64,000 bases of DNA from Nitrospirota bacterium (GTDB lineage: Bacteria; Nitrospirota; Thermodesulfovibrionia; UBA6902), in assembly GCA_016234115.1 (NCBI GenBank), contig JACRHD010000009.1:1-64000 (forward strand). Direction: 5' to 3'. Positions 27,031-34,946 of this stretch are shown here, piece by piece. How positions within the stretch are numbered: position 1 is the first letter of the stretch; every line of letters begins with the position of its first letter. The notes below the pieces were generated by a model. The model saw only the letters and a program-made list of their open reading frames with translations, was not told the DNA's origin and made no database searches. A program made the position numbers and the translations under genes.

Positions 27031-27699
27031 ATGAGGAAGAGAATACTCCGCAATTATTTCCTGATAAATCTTGTATTGCTGGTGGGTATTGTTTTTTTAG
27101 GCGTTGAGTTCTACGAGATTTATTTCCGGAAAATGGACATTCCGCTTGAGGCCCCTGCCGGCCCGGCCGGGAAAGAAGTGAAGGCCGTTGAGGATGGACC
27201 CCTGCCCCTCGACCCTGCGCCGTTTCAGGTAATATCGGAGCTGGACATCTTCAGGCCTACGCGGTCTCCGTACAAGGAAGAAGCCGCCCAGCAGGCCGTA
27301 CCGAAGATACCTCCGAGACTTTTCGGTACGATCATCCTCGGAAGCGAGAAGACGGCGATCCTTGAAGACCCGAATTCCAAATCAACCCGGATTTATCGCA
27401 TCAACGAAAAAATAGGGGGTTTTCTCGTCTCCGAAATACTGGAGGACAAGGTCGTCCTGACGTGGGACGGCGAGAAATCCGAAGTCAGATTAAGAGAGGA
27501 AAAGAAGGGGTTGCCGCCGGTTAAACCTGTGGCTGCGCAGCCGCCCGCTGCGCCGCAGCCGCCTGCAGCGCAGCAGCCGCCCGCTGCGCCGCAGCCTCAG
27601 GTCCAGACCCAGCCGGGGCAGAGAAATGTTCCGCAGAGGCCTGTGCCGCAGAGGCGGGTGCCGCAGAGGACGCTCCGGACCGCGCCCGATGACCAGTAA
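27031..27699 (+). CDS. gspC: GspC-like inner-membrane protein with HR domain and Pro/Gln-rich tail
   Basis: 222 residues, starting 1 bp after gspM. One N-terminal membrane helix (about 10-28). The homology region typical of GspC (or of PilP) lies at about 68-155: ISELDIFRPTRSPYKEE, LFGTIILGSEKTAIL, EKIGGFLVSEILEDKVVL. In GspC this domain touches GspD N0 and couples inner and outer membrane. There is no PDZ domain. Instead the last 60 residues are Pro/Gln/Ala repeats (PPAAPQPPAAQQ). Placement at the end of the operon, not before gspD, is seen in several delta-proteobacteria and Nitrospirota. Confidence 0.75.
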   Translation: MRKRILRNYFLINLVLLVGIVFLGVEFYEIYFRKMDIPLEAPAGPAGKEVKAVEDGPLPLDPAPFQVISELDIFRPTRSPYKEEAAQQAVPKIPPRLFGTIILGSEKTAILEDPNSKSTRIYRINEKIGGFLVSEILEDKVVLTWDGEKSEVRLREEKKGLPPVKPVAAQPPAAPQPPAAQQPPAAPQPQVQTQPGQRNVPQRPVPQRRVPQRTLRTAPDDQ

Positions 27700-28213
27700 A
27701 ATGAAAAAAACCGTATTAATATTCATGTTGCTGAGCTGTCTGTTCCTTTTGGCGCTGCCCCGCGCTTATGCTCAAGTCGGCAAGGTTGCGGGCGAAGTCG
27801 CTGCCGACTTCACGCTGAAGGACCTGTCCGGCAGGGAAGTGACGCTCTCATCCTTCAGGGGAAGGCCCGTTATCCTGAATTTCTGGGCCACGTGGTGCCC
27901 TTACTGCAGACAGGAGAGGGCGTCTCTCAAGTCTCTTTATCAGGAATACAGAGAGAAGGACCTGGTCATTGTATCCGTCTCAATCGACAGTTCTCTGAAA
28001 GCCGTGAAGAAGTATATGGAGCAGAATACGGCGCCTTATATTGTCCTGACCGACACTGAAGGGACGGCCGCGGGCCGGTATAATGTCATGAGCCTTCCTA
28101 CTACATACCTCATAAGCCGTGACGGAAAAATCATCCGCAAATTTATGGGCATGGTAAACTGGACTGACGCAAATATCAGGGAATATGTCGATAAACTGAC
28201 CGAACGGAAATAG
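27689..28213 (+). CDS. TlpA/ResA-like thiol-disulfide oxidoreductase
   Basis: 174 residues from ATG 27689, overlapping the GspC-like gene. ATG 27701 is the alternative. A signal peptide (KKTVLIFMLLSCLFLLALP ... AYAQ) places it in the periplasm. The thioredoxin fold shows the redox motif WATWCPYC, a cis-Pro loop (SLPTTYLI) and a ResA-like DFTLKDLSGREVTLSSFRG start. It may reduce or oxidise disulfides in secreted proteins or cytochromes. Its place in the gsp operon suggests folding of exported substrates. It is a helpful comparison for the related protein at 58390, where TGA stands at the position of the first Cys. Confidence 0.88.
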   Translation: MTSKMKKTVLIFMLLSCLFLLALPRAYAQVGKVAGEVAADFTLKDLSGREVTLSSFRGRPVILNFWATWCPYCRQERASLKSLYQEYREKDLVIVSVSIDSSLKAVKKYMEQNTAPYIVLTDTEGTAAGRYNVMSLPTTYLISRDGKIIRKFMGMVNWTDANIREYVDKLTERK

Positions 28214-28224
28214 ACCTCTTTTCC

Positions 28225-28253
28225 TTGACAAAACATTGTGCTATGATTAGAAT
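28225..28253 (+). promoter_or_regulatory. Sigma-70-type promoter for gcvH-lpd
   Basis: TTGACA (28225-28230), 17-bp spacer, TAGAAT (28248-28253). The predicted start near 28260 gives a leader of about 280 nt that contains the MITE-like element. The stretch 28214-28542 holds no gene. Confidence 0.7.
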
Positions 28254-28282
28254 TTCACACGCTCGGGAAACTTATAAATTTT

Positions 28283-28521
28283 GGTTCTTCCGGGAATTGT
28301 GCGGGTAAGCACCGTCATTCCCGCAGTCAGTAAGCGGGAATCCAGTGGATATAAATGATTTTCTTTTAAAAGAGTAGATGATAATAAAGTTTGTTCAAGA
28401 AGATGGGCGCTTAAAGAGTGGAAAGGCGGAAGCAATTGCTTCTTAAGGAGCTGGATTCCCGATTAAAAACTTCGGGAATGACGGTTAATATATGCTTTTT
28501 CACAGGAAAGCCTGAAGAACC
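28283..28521. mobile_element. MITE-like element, copy 2 (239 bp)
   Basis: Same element as 20045-20306, same orientation, lacking the 22-bp module. Ends are AAATTTTGGTTCTTC and GAAGAACCTAAATTT, nearly perfect inverted termini. It sits between the promoter and the gcvH start and would be transcribed as a hairpin in the leader. Confidence 0.8.
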
Positions 28522-28542
28522 TAAATTTTAAAGGAGGGAAAA

Positions 28543-28935
28543 ATGTATCCTGAAGATTTGAAGTATCATAAAGAACATACGTGGGTGAAGGTTTCGGGTA
28601 AAAAGGCGACGGTGGGAATTTCTTTTTACGCGCAGGAATCACTTGGCGACATCGTATATATCGATGCTCCGGAAATAGACGCTTCCATCGAAGCGGGCAT
28701 GGAGTTGACCCAGATCGAATCTACCAAGGCGACTTCTTCCGTTATAAGCCCTGTGAGCGGGACCATCCTCGAGTTCAATGAAGAGTTGACGGAGACCCCC
28801 GAGATAATAAATGAAGACCCTTACCATAAAGGATGGATAGCCGTTCTCGAGATTGAAGACGAGTCCGAGCTCGATGATCTCATGGATGCCGCCGAATATG
28901 AAAAATATCTTGAAGAAGAGGTAAAACTGAAATAA
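28543..28935 (+). CDS. gcvH: Glycine cleavage system H protein (lipoyl carrier)
   Basis: 130 residues behind a strong AAAGGAGGG ribosome site. The lipoyl-lysine is in the motif QIESTKATSS (usually ESVKA), about residue 64. The fold signature DLKYHKEHTWVKV ... GDIVYIDAPE ... SPVSGTILEFNEEL ... NEDPYHKGWIAVLE is standard. The protein shuttles the aminomethyl group between the glycine cleavage subunits, and in some bacteria serves lipoate relay. gcvT and gcvP are not adjacent. It is fused translationally to lpd by a TAATG overlap, so H and L proteins are made together. Confidence 0.95.
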   Translation: MYPEDLKYHKEHTWVKVSGKKATVGISFYAQESLGDIVYIDAPEIDASIEAGMELTQIESTKATSSVISPVSGTILEFNEELTETPEIINEDPYHKGWIAVLEIEDESELDDLMDAAEYEKYLEEEVKLK

Positions 28936-30320
28936 TGAAAATTACAATAATCGGGGCCGGCCCCGGCGGCTATGTCGCGGCCATAAGGGCAGCACAATCA
29001 GGGGCGGAAGTCACTGTCATTGAGGAAAAGGAAGTAGGCGGCACGTGTCTCAACTGGGGCTGCATCCCGACAAAGACGCTTATCGCGTCCGCGGAGGCCC
29101 TTCACAAGGTGAAAAACGCTGAGGACTTCGGGCTTGACTTCAGCGGCAGCGCTGTGCCTAACATTCAGAAGATCGTCGAAAGAAAGAATAAAGTGGTCAG
29201 CACCCAGGTAAAAGGCATACGCGGCCTCTTCAAGTCCTGGGGAGTCAATTTAATCGAAGGAAGGGGACACATAGTCGGCCCAAAAAAGATAAGGGTCACC
29301 CTGAAGGACGGATCAACAAAGGAAATCGAGACGGACAAAATAATAATCGCTACGGGTTCAAAGCCCGCCCAGATTCCGGTCTTCCCTTTTGACGGGGAAA
29401 AAATATTATCGAGTGATCATGCAATCAATCCGACCTCCGTTCCCAAAAAGCTCCTCATCGTCGGCGCAGGAGTGATCGGCTGCGAGTTCGCGTTCATCTA
29501 TAATGAATTCGGCTCGGAAGTCACAATGGTGGAGATGATGCCCCGGGCGGTCTCCACCGAAGACGAAGAGATCTCCGCGCTGCTGGAAAGAGAGCTGAAG
29601 AAAAATAAAATAAAACTCTTAACAAATACAGGCGTTCAAAAAGTCGATGTAAAGGCGGACGGCGTTACCGCCACCCTTACAGACGGCAAGACCATCGAGG
29701 CCGAGAAGGTGCTTGTCTCTATCGGCAGGTCGGTGAATTCAAAGGACCTCGGACTCGAAGAGTTAGGAGTCAATATGGGCAAGAGAGGCGAGATACCCGT
29801 TGACAGCCGGATGCAGACGAACATCGAAGGCATATACGCGATAGGCGACGTTGTCGGCGGAATAATGCTTGCTCATCTTGCGTCCAAAGAGGGCCTCGTA
29901 GCAGCCGAGAATGCGGTCGGGGGAAATGCGGAGATTAAATTGGACGTAATTCCAGCCGCGATATTCACAAGCCCGGAGATTGCTTCAGTCGGACTCAGGG
30001 AACATCAGGTCAAAGACAAAGGCATTAACTACAAGGTCGGCAGGTTCCAGTTCCGCGCCCTCGGAAAGGCCCACGCGATGGGCGAGATATCAGGGATGTT
30101 CAAGATTATCTCCGACGCAGCGACGGATAAAATATTAGGCGCTCACATCATCGGTCCTCACGCCTCCGATTTAATCCATGAGGTCGCAGTCGCAATGGAA
30201 GGCGGGCTCACAGTAAAAGACATCGCCCACACAATCCACGCCCACCCGACCTTGGCCGAAGGCATCATGGAAGCCGCCGAGGATGTGCATGGCATGGCGG
30301 TGCATTGTCCTAAGAAGTAG
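28935..30320 (+). CDS. lpdA: Dihydrolipoyl dehydrogenase
   Basis: 461 residues. FAD enzyme that reoxidises dihydrolipoyl groups with NAD+, here probably for the glycine cleavage H protein encoded just upstream (1-nt overlap). It has an FAD-binding GAGPGGYVAAIRAA start, redox disulfide GGTCLNWGCIPTKT (Cys about 37 and 42), NAD-binding GAGVIGCEFAFIYNEFG, FAD loop IYAIGDVVGG and the catalytic His-Glu pair in HAHPTLAEGIMEA near the end. Length and motifs are complete. A terminator follows. Confidence 0.95.
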   Translation: MKITIIGAGPGGYVAAIRAAQSGAEVTVIEEKEVGGTCLNWGCIPTKTLIASAEALHKVKNAEDFGLDFSGSAVPNIQKIVERKNKVVSTQVKGIRGLFKSWGVNLIEGRGHIVGPKKIRVTLKDGSTKEIETDKIIIATGSKPAQIPVFPFDGEKILSSDHAINPTSVPKKLLIVGAGVIGCEFAFIYNEFGSEVTMVEMMPRAVSTEDEEISALLERELKKNKIKLLTNTGVQKVDVKADGVTATLTDGKTIEAEKVLVSIGRSVNSKDLGLEELGVNMGKRGEIPVDSRMQTNIEGIYAIGDVVGGIMLAHLASKEGLVAAENAVGGNAEIKLDVIPAAIFTSPEIASVGLREHQVKDKGINYKVGRFQFRALGKAHAMGEISGMFKIISDAATDKILGAHIIGPHASDLIHEVAVAMEGGLTVKDIAHTIHAHPTLAEGIMEAAEDVHGMAVHCPKK

Positions 30321-30403
30321 GGAAGCTTGATTCCCCCTTTGAAGAAGGGGGATGAAGGGGGATTTTGTAATTATTGGTTTTTAGTCTAAAGACGATTCAA
30401 AGA

Positions 30404-30441
30404 TAAAACCGGTACAGTAAAAACCTGTGCCGGTTTTTTTA
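30404..30441 (+). terminator. Rho-independent terminator after lpd
   Basis: A 12-bp stem (AAACCGGTACAG with CTGTGCCGGTTT, one G-T pair) followed by seven T. A second GC hairpin (CCCCCTT ... AAGGGGG) lies at about 30335-30353. Confidence 0.9.
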
Positions 30442-30510
30442 TTCCATCTTGCACATTGCCGGGGTATAATAGAGCAGTTTGCGAGGCAGGGATCTTCAGG
30501 AGGAAGAATT

Positions 30511-30690
30511 ATGAAAAAGACTAATTTCGATCGTTATCTTGAGGAGCAACTAAAGGCAACGGCGTTTGCCGGGCGTTTCAAAAGTGCGGGTGAGGCTTGG
30601 GACGCACGTTGCAGCCTCATCTCCGGCAAACTCTCCGTCGAAAACCTCGACATCCAGCTTCCTCCCGGCATGGAGGTGGCGGATGTCTAA
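30511..30690 (+). CDS. Small protein, 59 residues, resembling the N-terminus of HTH antitoxins
   Basis: The ATG at 30511 has AGGAGG 8 nt upstream, so translation is likely. The start KKTNFDRYLEEQLK and FAGRFKSAGEAWDA is the usual N-terminal stretch of HigA/XRE-type antitoxins and of short leader genes of such pairs. The helix-turn-helix that should follow is absent and is replaced by a short C-terminus (SVENLDIQLPPGMEVADV). It may be an intact small partner protein or a cut-down antitoxin gene. It lies just upstream of the AbiE pair, but that pair has its own promoter. Function not known. Confidence 0.55.
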   Translation: MKKTNFDRYLEEQLKATAFAGRFKSAGEAWDARCSLISGKLSVENLDIQLPPGMEVADV

Positions 30691-30697
30691 AATAACC

Positions 30698-30733
30698 TTG
30701 ACTTTCTCCGGAAAGTACGGAATAATCGTACTT
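30698..30733 (+). promoter_or_regulatory. abiE promoter with overlapping operator palindrome
   Basis: TTGACT (30698-30703), 17-bp spacer, AATAAT (30721-30726). A perfect 7-bp inverted repeat AAGTACG/CGTACTT with 7-nt spacer (30713-30733) covers the -10 box. Known AbiEi antitoxins repress their own promoter by binding inverted repeats, so this is the likely operator. Confidence 0.7.
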
Positions 30734-30749
30734 GCTGGAGGAAGCTGAC

Positions 30750-31364
30750 ATGGAAAAGGCCCATACGCCATATTTAGACTACATCTATCTGATGGACTCA
30801 CTGCGTGATTATGCATCCCCCAAATCCAAGCTGACGACCATGATCAAGTCAGGAGAGGTGATCAAGCTCAGGCGGGGGCTTTTCCTTGACAGCCGCGCGG
30901 AGTATTCAATTAAAACTCTGGCGAACAAGATATACGGCCCGTCATATATCTCATTTGAATACGCTCTTTCATATTATAATCTCATACCTGAGCGTGTGGA
31001 GACTGTCACCTGCGCAAGTTACTCTAAAAACAAGAGCAGGAGATTTGATACGCCGGTGGGATCATTTCTCTACAAGAACATACCTCGGGCCGCGTATCCC
31101 TACGGCATTGCAAGGCTGGAGGAAGGAAACAATCCCTTTCTCATCGCCACCAGGGAAAAGACCCTCTGCGATACCCTTTCCAAAATCAGCGGGGTCAAAA
31201 GTGTTAAGGCGCTCGCAGTCAGCCTTTTTGAAAATCTCCGGATCGACAGGGAAGAACTGTCTGCGATTAATGTGAAGGACGTCGCGTTTCTCGCGCCCCT
31301 GTACAGGAAAAAGACCGTTGCCCTGTTCCTGCAATATCTTCAAAAGGAGGCTGCCCGTGCATAG
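30750..31364 (+). CDS. abiEi: AbiEi-type antitoxin / transcriptional repressor
   Basis: 204 residues from ATG 30750 (GGAGG 8 nt upstream). The N-terminal winged helix (SKLTTMIKSGEVIKLRRGLFLDSRAEY) is the AbiEi 'transcriptional regulator AbiEi antitoxin' domain. The rest has the typical ISFEYALSYYNLIPERV, VGSFLYKNIPRAAYPYGI and ATREKTLCDTLSKI elements. In type IV toxin-antitoxin systems AbiEi counters the toxin without binding it and represses the operon. It overlaps the toxin gene by 8 nt. Such pairs give phage abortive infection or stabilise DNA. Confidence 0.87.
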   Translation: MEKAHTPYLDYIYLMDSLRDYASPKSKLTTMIKSGEVIKLRRGLFLDSRAEYSIKTLANKIYGPSYISFEYALSYYNLIPERVETVTCASYSKNKSRRFDTPVGSFLYKNIPRAAYPYGIARLEEGNNPFLIATREKTLCDTLSKISGVKSVKALAVSLFENLRIDREELSAINVKDVAFLAPLYRKKTVALFLQYLQKEAARA

Positions 31365-32253
31365 CGCTGTTGAAGATATGCTGAAGAAATATTCCTGTAA
31401 AACAGCGGACGATTATAAAAACGCCCTGAAAGAGATATTGCAGGAGATAGCGCTTCTGGGGCTGTTCCGCGCCAACCTGTTTGACACGGCTGCTTTTTAC
31501 GGCGGGAGCGCGCTTCGGATTTTTTACGGACTTGACCGTTTCTCCGAGGACCTCGATTTTTCGCTGCTTAAGAAGTCGGACAAGTTCGATATTGCGCCCT
31601 ATTGTGACTTTATCAGGGATGAAATGGCGGCCTTCGGGTTCGAGACGGAGGTGACTAAAAAAGTAAAGTCCGGGAAGTCGAACATTGAATCAGCTTTTAT
31701 AAAAGCAGGAACGCTTATTCATCTGCTTCAGATCGAATCCATAAAACCTCCGGTTTCAGCAATAGCCGGGAATGAGCTTCTGAAAATTAAAATTGAGATT
31801 GACACTAATCCTCCTGCAGGCGCAAAGTATGAAGTGAAATATCTCCTGACCCCGGTCCCCTGCCATGTGCGGATATTCTCTGTTTCGTCCCTGTTTGCCG
31901 GGAAGATACATGCCCTTCTGTGCCGTAACTGGAAAAACGGGAGGATGAAGGGAAGGGACCTTTATGATTATGTTTGGTATCTCTCAAGGGCAACTCCGCT
32001 CAATATTCTTCACCTCCAGGAAAGGATGAAGCAGACAGGGCATCTGGAAGAGGAGGAAAGGTTAACGACCGCAAGGCTAAGAGAAATGCTTGCGAAGAAG
32101 TTTTCAGCCATTGATTACGCACAGGCAAAACAGGATGTCCTGCCGTTTATAAAAGATCCCCGCACGCTTGAGCTCTGGTCTGCTGATTTTTTCCGTTCCA
32201 TAACACGGGAGAAGCTGGTCCATATTGAGAAAACCGGGAACACAAATGCCTGA
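31357..32253 (+). CDS. abiEii: AbiEii-type nucleotidyltransferase toxin
   Basis: 298 residues from GTG 31357, chosen for AAGGAGG 6 nt upstream. The frame from 31318 is longer only because it reads inside abiEi. The nucleotidyltransferase motif is FYGGSALRIFYGLDRFSEDLDFSL (GGSxxxR ... DLDF) at about residues 47-71, followed by a conserved Lys/Asp patch (KIHALLCRNW.NGRMKGRDLYD). Related toxins transfer nucleotides to tRNA acceptor stems or otherwise use NTPs. All visible catalytic residues are kept, so the toxin is probably active. Confidence 0.88.
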   Translation: MHSAVEDMLKKYSCKTADDYKNALKEILQEIALLGLFRANLFDTAAFYGGSALRIFYGLDRFSEDLDFSLLKKSDKFDIAPYCDFIRDEMAAFGFETEVTKKVKSGKSNIESAFIKAGTLIHLLQIESIKPPVSAIAGNELLKIKIEIDTNPPAGAKYEVKYLLTPVPCHVRIFSVSSLFAGKIHALLCRNWKNGRMKGRDLYDYVWYLSRATPLNILHLQERMKQTGHLEEEERLTTARLREMLAKKFSAIDYAQAKQDVLPFIKDPRTLELWSADFFRSITREKLVHIEKTGNTNA

Positions 32254-32465
32254 CTTTATCTCCGGCCCTGGTGCAAAAGCTCCAGCATCTGCACGGATAT
32301 GACTCGCTTGACTGTCACACGGATGCCCATGAGTTGACCGAATCCGTCCCCCGATCTTTTCTGCCAATAATAATCCACAGGCAATCGCCCCGCTTGCCCT
32401 GAGAAAAATCCCATCCTCATGTTTTTAGAAACTTATTGTATAATAGGGCGTTGAAATTTCATCGT

Positions 32466-33296
32466 ATGCAAACCAGAGAAATAAACATAGGCAATGTAAA
32501 AGTCGGCGGGCAAAATCCCCTTGCCTTTATCGCGGGGCCGTGCGTAATTGAGAGTGAAGAGATCACTTTAAGAATCGCCGGCAAACTGAAAGAGTATTCG
32601 GAAAAGCTGAACATCCCTTTCATTTTTAAAAGCTCCTATGACAAGGCCAACAGGACATCGGTCAACTCGTATAGAGGCCCCGGTTTCGACAAGGGGATAA
32701 AGGTACTCCTGAGAGTTAAAGAAGAACTCGGGGTCCCGGTGCTCTCGGACGTTCATTCGGCGGAGGAAGCCGTAAAAGCGGCGGCGACGCTGGATGTCAT
32801 CCAGATTCCGGCTTTCCTTTGCAGGCAGACGGATATAATCGTAGCAGCCGCAAAGACAGGGAAGCCTGTGAACATCAAGAAAGGTCAGTTCCTCGCTCCT
32901 CAGGATGTAAAGAACATAATTGACAAGGCCCTTTCAACCGGCAATCAAAATATAATGATTACTGAAAGGGGCGTGTCATTCGGATATAATAATCTTGTCG
33001 TGGATATGCGCTCGATTCCCATAATGCGGTCGTTCGGTTATCCTGTGGTTTATGACGCCACGCACAGTGTGCAGTTGCCCGGTGGAATGGGCAGTTGTTC
33101 AGACGGTCAGAGGGAGTATATCGAACCTCTTTCAAGGGCGGCGGTGGCGGCAGGATGCGATGCCGTATTTATGGAAGTACATGAAGACCCCGGCAAGGCG
33201 CTTTGCGACGGCCCGAATATGCTGGACCTTGAAGGGTTTTTTGTATTGGCGAAGAAACTTAACGAATTGAATCAATTAGTGAAAGGATGGGAGTAG
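32466..33296 (+). CDS. kdsA: 2-dehydro-3-deoxyphosphooctonate aldolase (KDO-8-P synthase)
   Basis: 276 residues from ATG 32466 (the frame opens at 32436). It joins arabinose 5-phosphate and phosphoenolpyruvate to KDO 8-phosphate for LPS inner core. Motifs: AFIAGPCVIES, PFIFKSSYDKANRTS, LSDVHSAEEA, IQIPAFLCRQTD (Cys as in metal-dependent forms), NIKKGQFLAPQD, YDATHSVQLPGG and MEVHEDPGKALCDGPN. No clear ribosome site, and a TATAAT lies near 32441. kdsD and kdsC follow after a 118-bp repeat gap, giving a complete KDO precursor route. Confidence 0.95.
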   Translation: MQTREINIGNVKVGGQNPLAFIAGPCVIESEEITLRIAGKLKEYSEKLNIPFIFKSSYDKANRTSVNSYRGPGFDKGIKVLLRVKEELGVPVLSDVHSAEEAVKAAATLDVIQIPAFLCRQTDIIVAAAKTGKPVNIKKGQFLAPQDVKNIIDKALSTGNQNIMITERGVSFGYNNLVVDMRSIPIMRSFGYPVVYDATHSVQLPGGMGSCSDGQREYIEPLSRAAVAAGCDAVFMEVHEDPGKALCDGPNMLDLEGFFVLAKKLNELNQLVKGWE

Positions 33297-33317
33297 AGAA
33301 GTCTGTCATCGACCAGA

Positions 33318-33407
33318 AAATACATCGTCATTCCCGAGGTAGTAATCGGGAATCCAATTCCTGTAACAACATGGATACCCGCCTTCGCGGGTATGACTCT
33401 TTTACGA
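33318..33407. repeat. Dispersed CGTCATTCCCG / CGGGAATCCA and CCCGCCTTCGCGGG repeat
   Basis: Paired half-sites of the same kind as the inner ends of the MITE-like element, plus a CCCGC-CTTC-GCGGG hairpin. They fill the gap between kdsA and kdsD. Related short modules lie at 37018-37052, 49054-49168 and 51719-51818. Confidence 0.65.
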
Positions 33408-33414
33408 ATATAAC

Positions 33415-34383
33415 ATGAAAGATATTATTCAACACGCAAAAAACATTCTAAAAATCGAATCCGACGCGGTGGGCGCGCTCATCGACCGCATCGATGAGAA
33501 TTTTGTGCAGGCCATCGAAATATTAAGCTCCTGCGAAAGCAAAGTGGTGGTGACCGGCATGGGCAAGTCGGGCATAATCGGCAGGAAGATAGCGGCGACG
33601 CTTGCGTCGACAGGAACTCCGGCGTTCTTTCTGAACCCCGCGGAAGGCAGTCACGGCGACGTGGGCGTTGTTTCCAAGGGGGACGTAGTGCTTGCGATCT
33701 CAAACAGCGGAGAGACAGAGGAGATTATACGGCTGCTGCCTACGTTTAAAAGGATGGACATAAGAATTATCGCCATGACGGGAAATCCGAAATCCGCGCT
33801 CTCAAAGACAGCGGACGTCTCACTCGACGTGTCCGTGAAGGAAGAGGCATGTCCGATGGGACTTGCGCCGACGGCGTCTACAACAGCGTCTCTTGCTATG
33901 GGGGACGCCCTGGCCATCACACTGCTGAGCAGGAAGGGGTTTACTGAAGAGGATTTCGCGTTTTTCCATCCCGGCGGGAACCTCGGCAAGAAGCTGCTTT
34001 TGACGGTCGAGGACCTTATGCATACCGGCAGCGCCGTCCCGCTGGCGCATGCGGACACCCTTATGAAAGACGCCATAATGGAAATTTCATCCAAACGTAT
34101 GGGTATAACCGCGGTTACGGGCGACGACGGGAAATTGCTGGGTGTTATAACGGACGGCGACCTGAGAAGAGGCCTCGAAAAATGGGGCGCGAAATTCTTT
34201 TCCCTGAAGGCGCGCGACGTGATGACCCACAGGCCGAAAACAATAACCACCAATGTCCTTGCGGCCAGGGCGGTCGCGATAATGGAGAAATATTCCATTA
34301 CCGTGCTTATGGCGGTCGATGAGGAGGACAACATTAAGGGCGTTATACATCTGCATGATTTATTGAAGGCGGGGATAGTATGA
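33415..34383 (+). CDS. kdsD: D-arabinose 5-phosphate isomerase
   Basis: 322 residues (KdsD/KpsF family). It converts ribulose 5-phosphate to arabinose 5-phosphate, the KdsA substrate. The SIS domain (about 30-170) has VVVTGMGKSGIIGRKIAATLASTGTP, NPAEGSHGD and AISNSGETEEI. A His-containing FFHPGGNLGK segment follows and two CBS domains (about 205-320) end the chain. The ATG overlaps with kdsC by ATGA at the 3' end, so the two are co-translated. Whether it should be called kpsF cannot be decided from sequence. The LPS context favours kdsD. Confidence 0.93.
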   Translation: MKDIIQHAKNILKIESDAVGALIDRIDENFVQAIEILSSCESKVVVTGMGKSGIIGRKIAATLASTGTPAFFLNPAEGSHGDVGVVSKGDVVLAISNSGETEEIIRLLPTFKRMDIRIIAMTGNPKSALSKTADVSLDVSVKEEACPMGLAPTASTTASLAMGDALAITLLSRKGFTEEDFAFFHPGGNLGKKLLLTVEDLMHTGSAVPLAHADTLMKDAIMEISSKRMGITAVTGDDGKLLGVITDGDLRRGLEKWGAKFFSLKARDVMTHRPKTITTNVLAARAVAIMEKYSITVLMAVDEEDNIKGVIHLHDLLKAGIV

Positions 34384-34946
34384 AAGGCAAGGGTCCAGGG
34401 TCCGGGGTCAAGGGTCAAGCTAAAAAAAGCATTGACGAAAGGGCAAAGAACGTTAAGCTCCTGATCCTCGACGTCGACGGGGTGATGACCGACGGGAGCA
34501 TCATTCTGGACAATGAAGGCAATGAGTTCAAGAGATTTCATGTGCGCGACGGACACGGCATAAAGATGCTGAAGAAGGCGGGCATAATGACGGCGATAAT
34601 TACGGGCAGGAGCTCGAAGGTCGTGGATATCAGGGCAAAGGAGCTCGGTATCGAGGACGTGTATCAGAAGGTATTCAAAAAAACTGCGGTCTATGAAGAG
34701 CTTCTGAAGAAGTACAATTGCAGCGATGAAAACGTGGCGTTCATGGGTGATGATATTGTCGATGTCGGGCTTCTGAAAAGGGCGGGGCTCTCATCCGTTC
34801 CTGCCGACGCGGATGAAGACACTAAGAAATATGCGAACCTGGTAATGAAAAAGAACGGGGGCAGGGGCGCTGTCAGGGAGTTCACGGATTTGATATTGAA
34901 GGCGTCCGGGCACTGGGAGAAAGTGTCTAAGGAGTATCTTGATTAA
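34380..34946 (+). CDS. kdsC: 3-deoxy-D-manno-octulosonate 8-phosphate phosphatase, with repeat-derived N-terminal extension
   Basis: 188 residues. HAD-type phosphatase making free KDO. Catalytic LILDVDGVMTDG (nucleophile Asp about 31), GHGIKMLKKAGI, IITGRSS and FMGDDIVD are all present. The length is slightly above the usual 165-180 because the first about 14 residues (MKGKGPGSGVKGQ) are a translated GGGTCCA/GGGTCAA heptamer array at 34384-34420. The start overlaps kdsD (ATGA). No alternative Met lies between the array and the catalytic motif, so the extension is probably made. The 3' end overlaps pgsA. Confidence 0.92.
   Translation: MKGKGPGSGVKGQAKKSIDERAKNVKLLILDVDGVMTDGSIILDNEGNEFKRFHVRDGHGIKMLKKAGIMTAIITGRSSKVVDIRAKELGIEDVYQKVFKKTAVYEELLKKYNCSDENVAFMGDDIVDVGLLKRAGLSSVPADADEDTKKYANLVMKKNGGRGAVREFTDLILKASGHWEKVSKEYLD
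34384..34420 (+). repeat. Heptamer array inside kdsC
   Basis: About five GGGTCCA/GGGTCCG/GGGTCAA units are read in frame right after the start codon. Confidence 0.85.

Noticed and set aside
32254-32435. Gene remnant between abiEii and kdsA
   Set aside because: Several stops in every frame and no recognisable protein piece.
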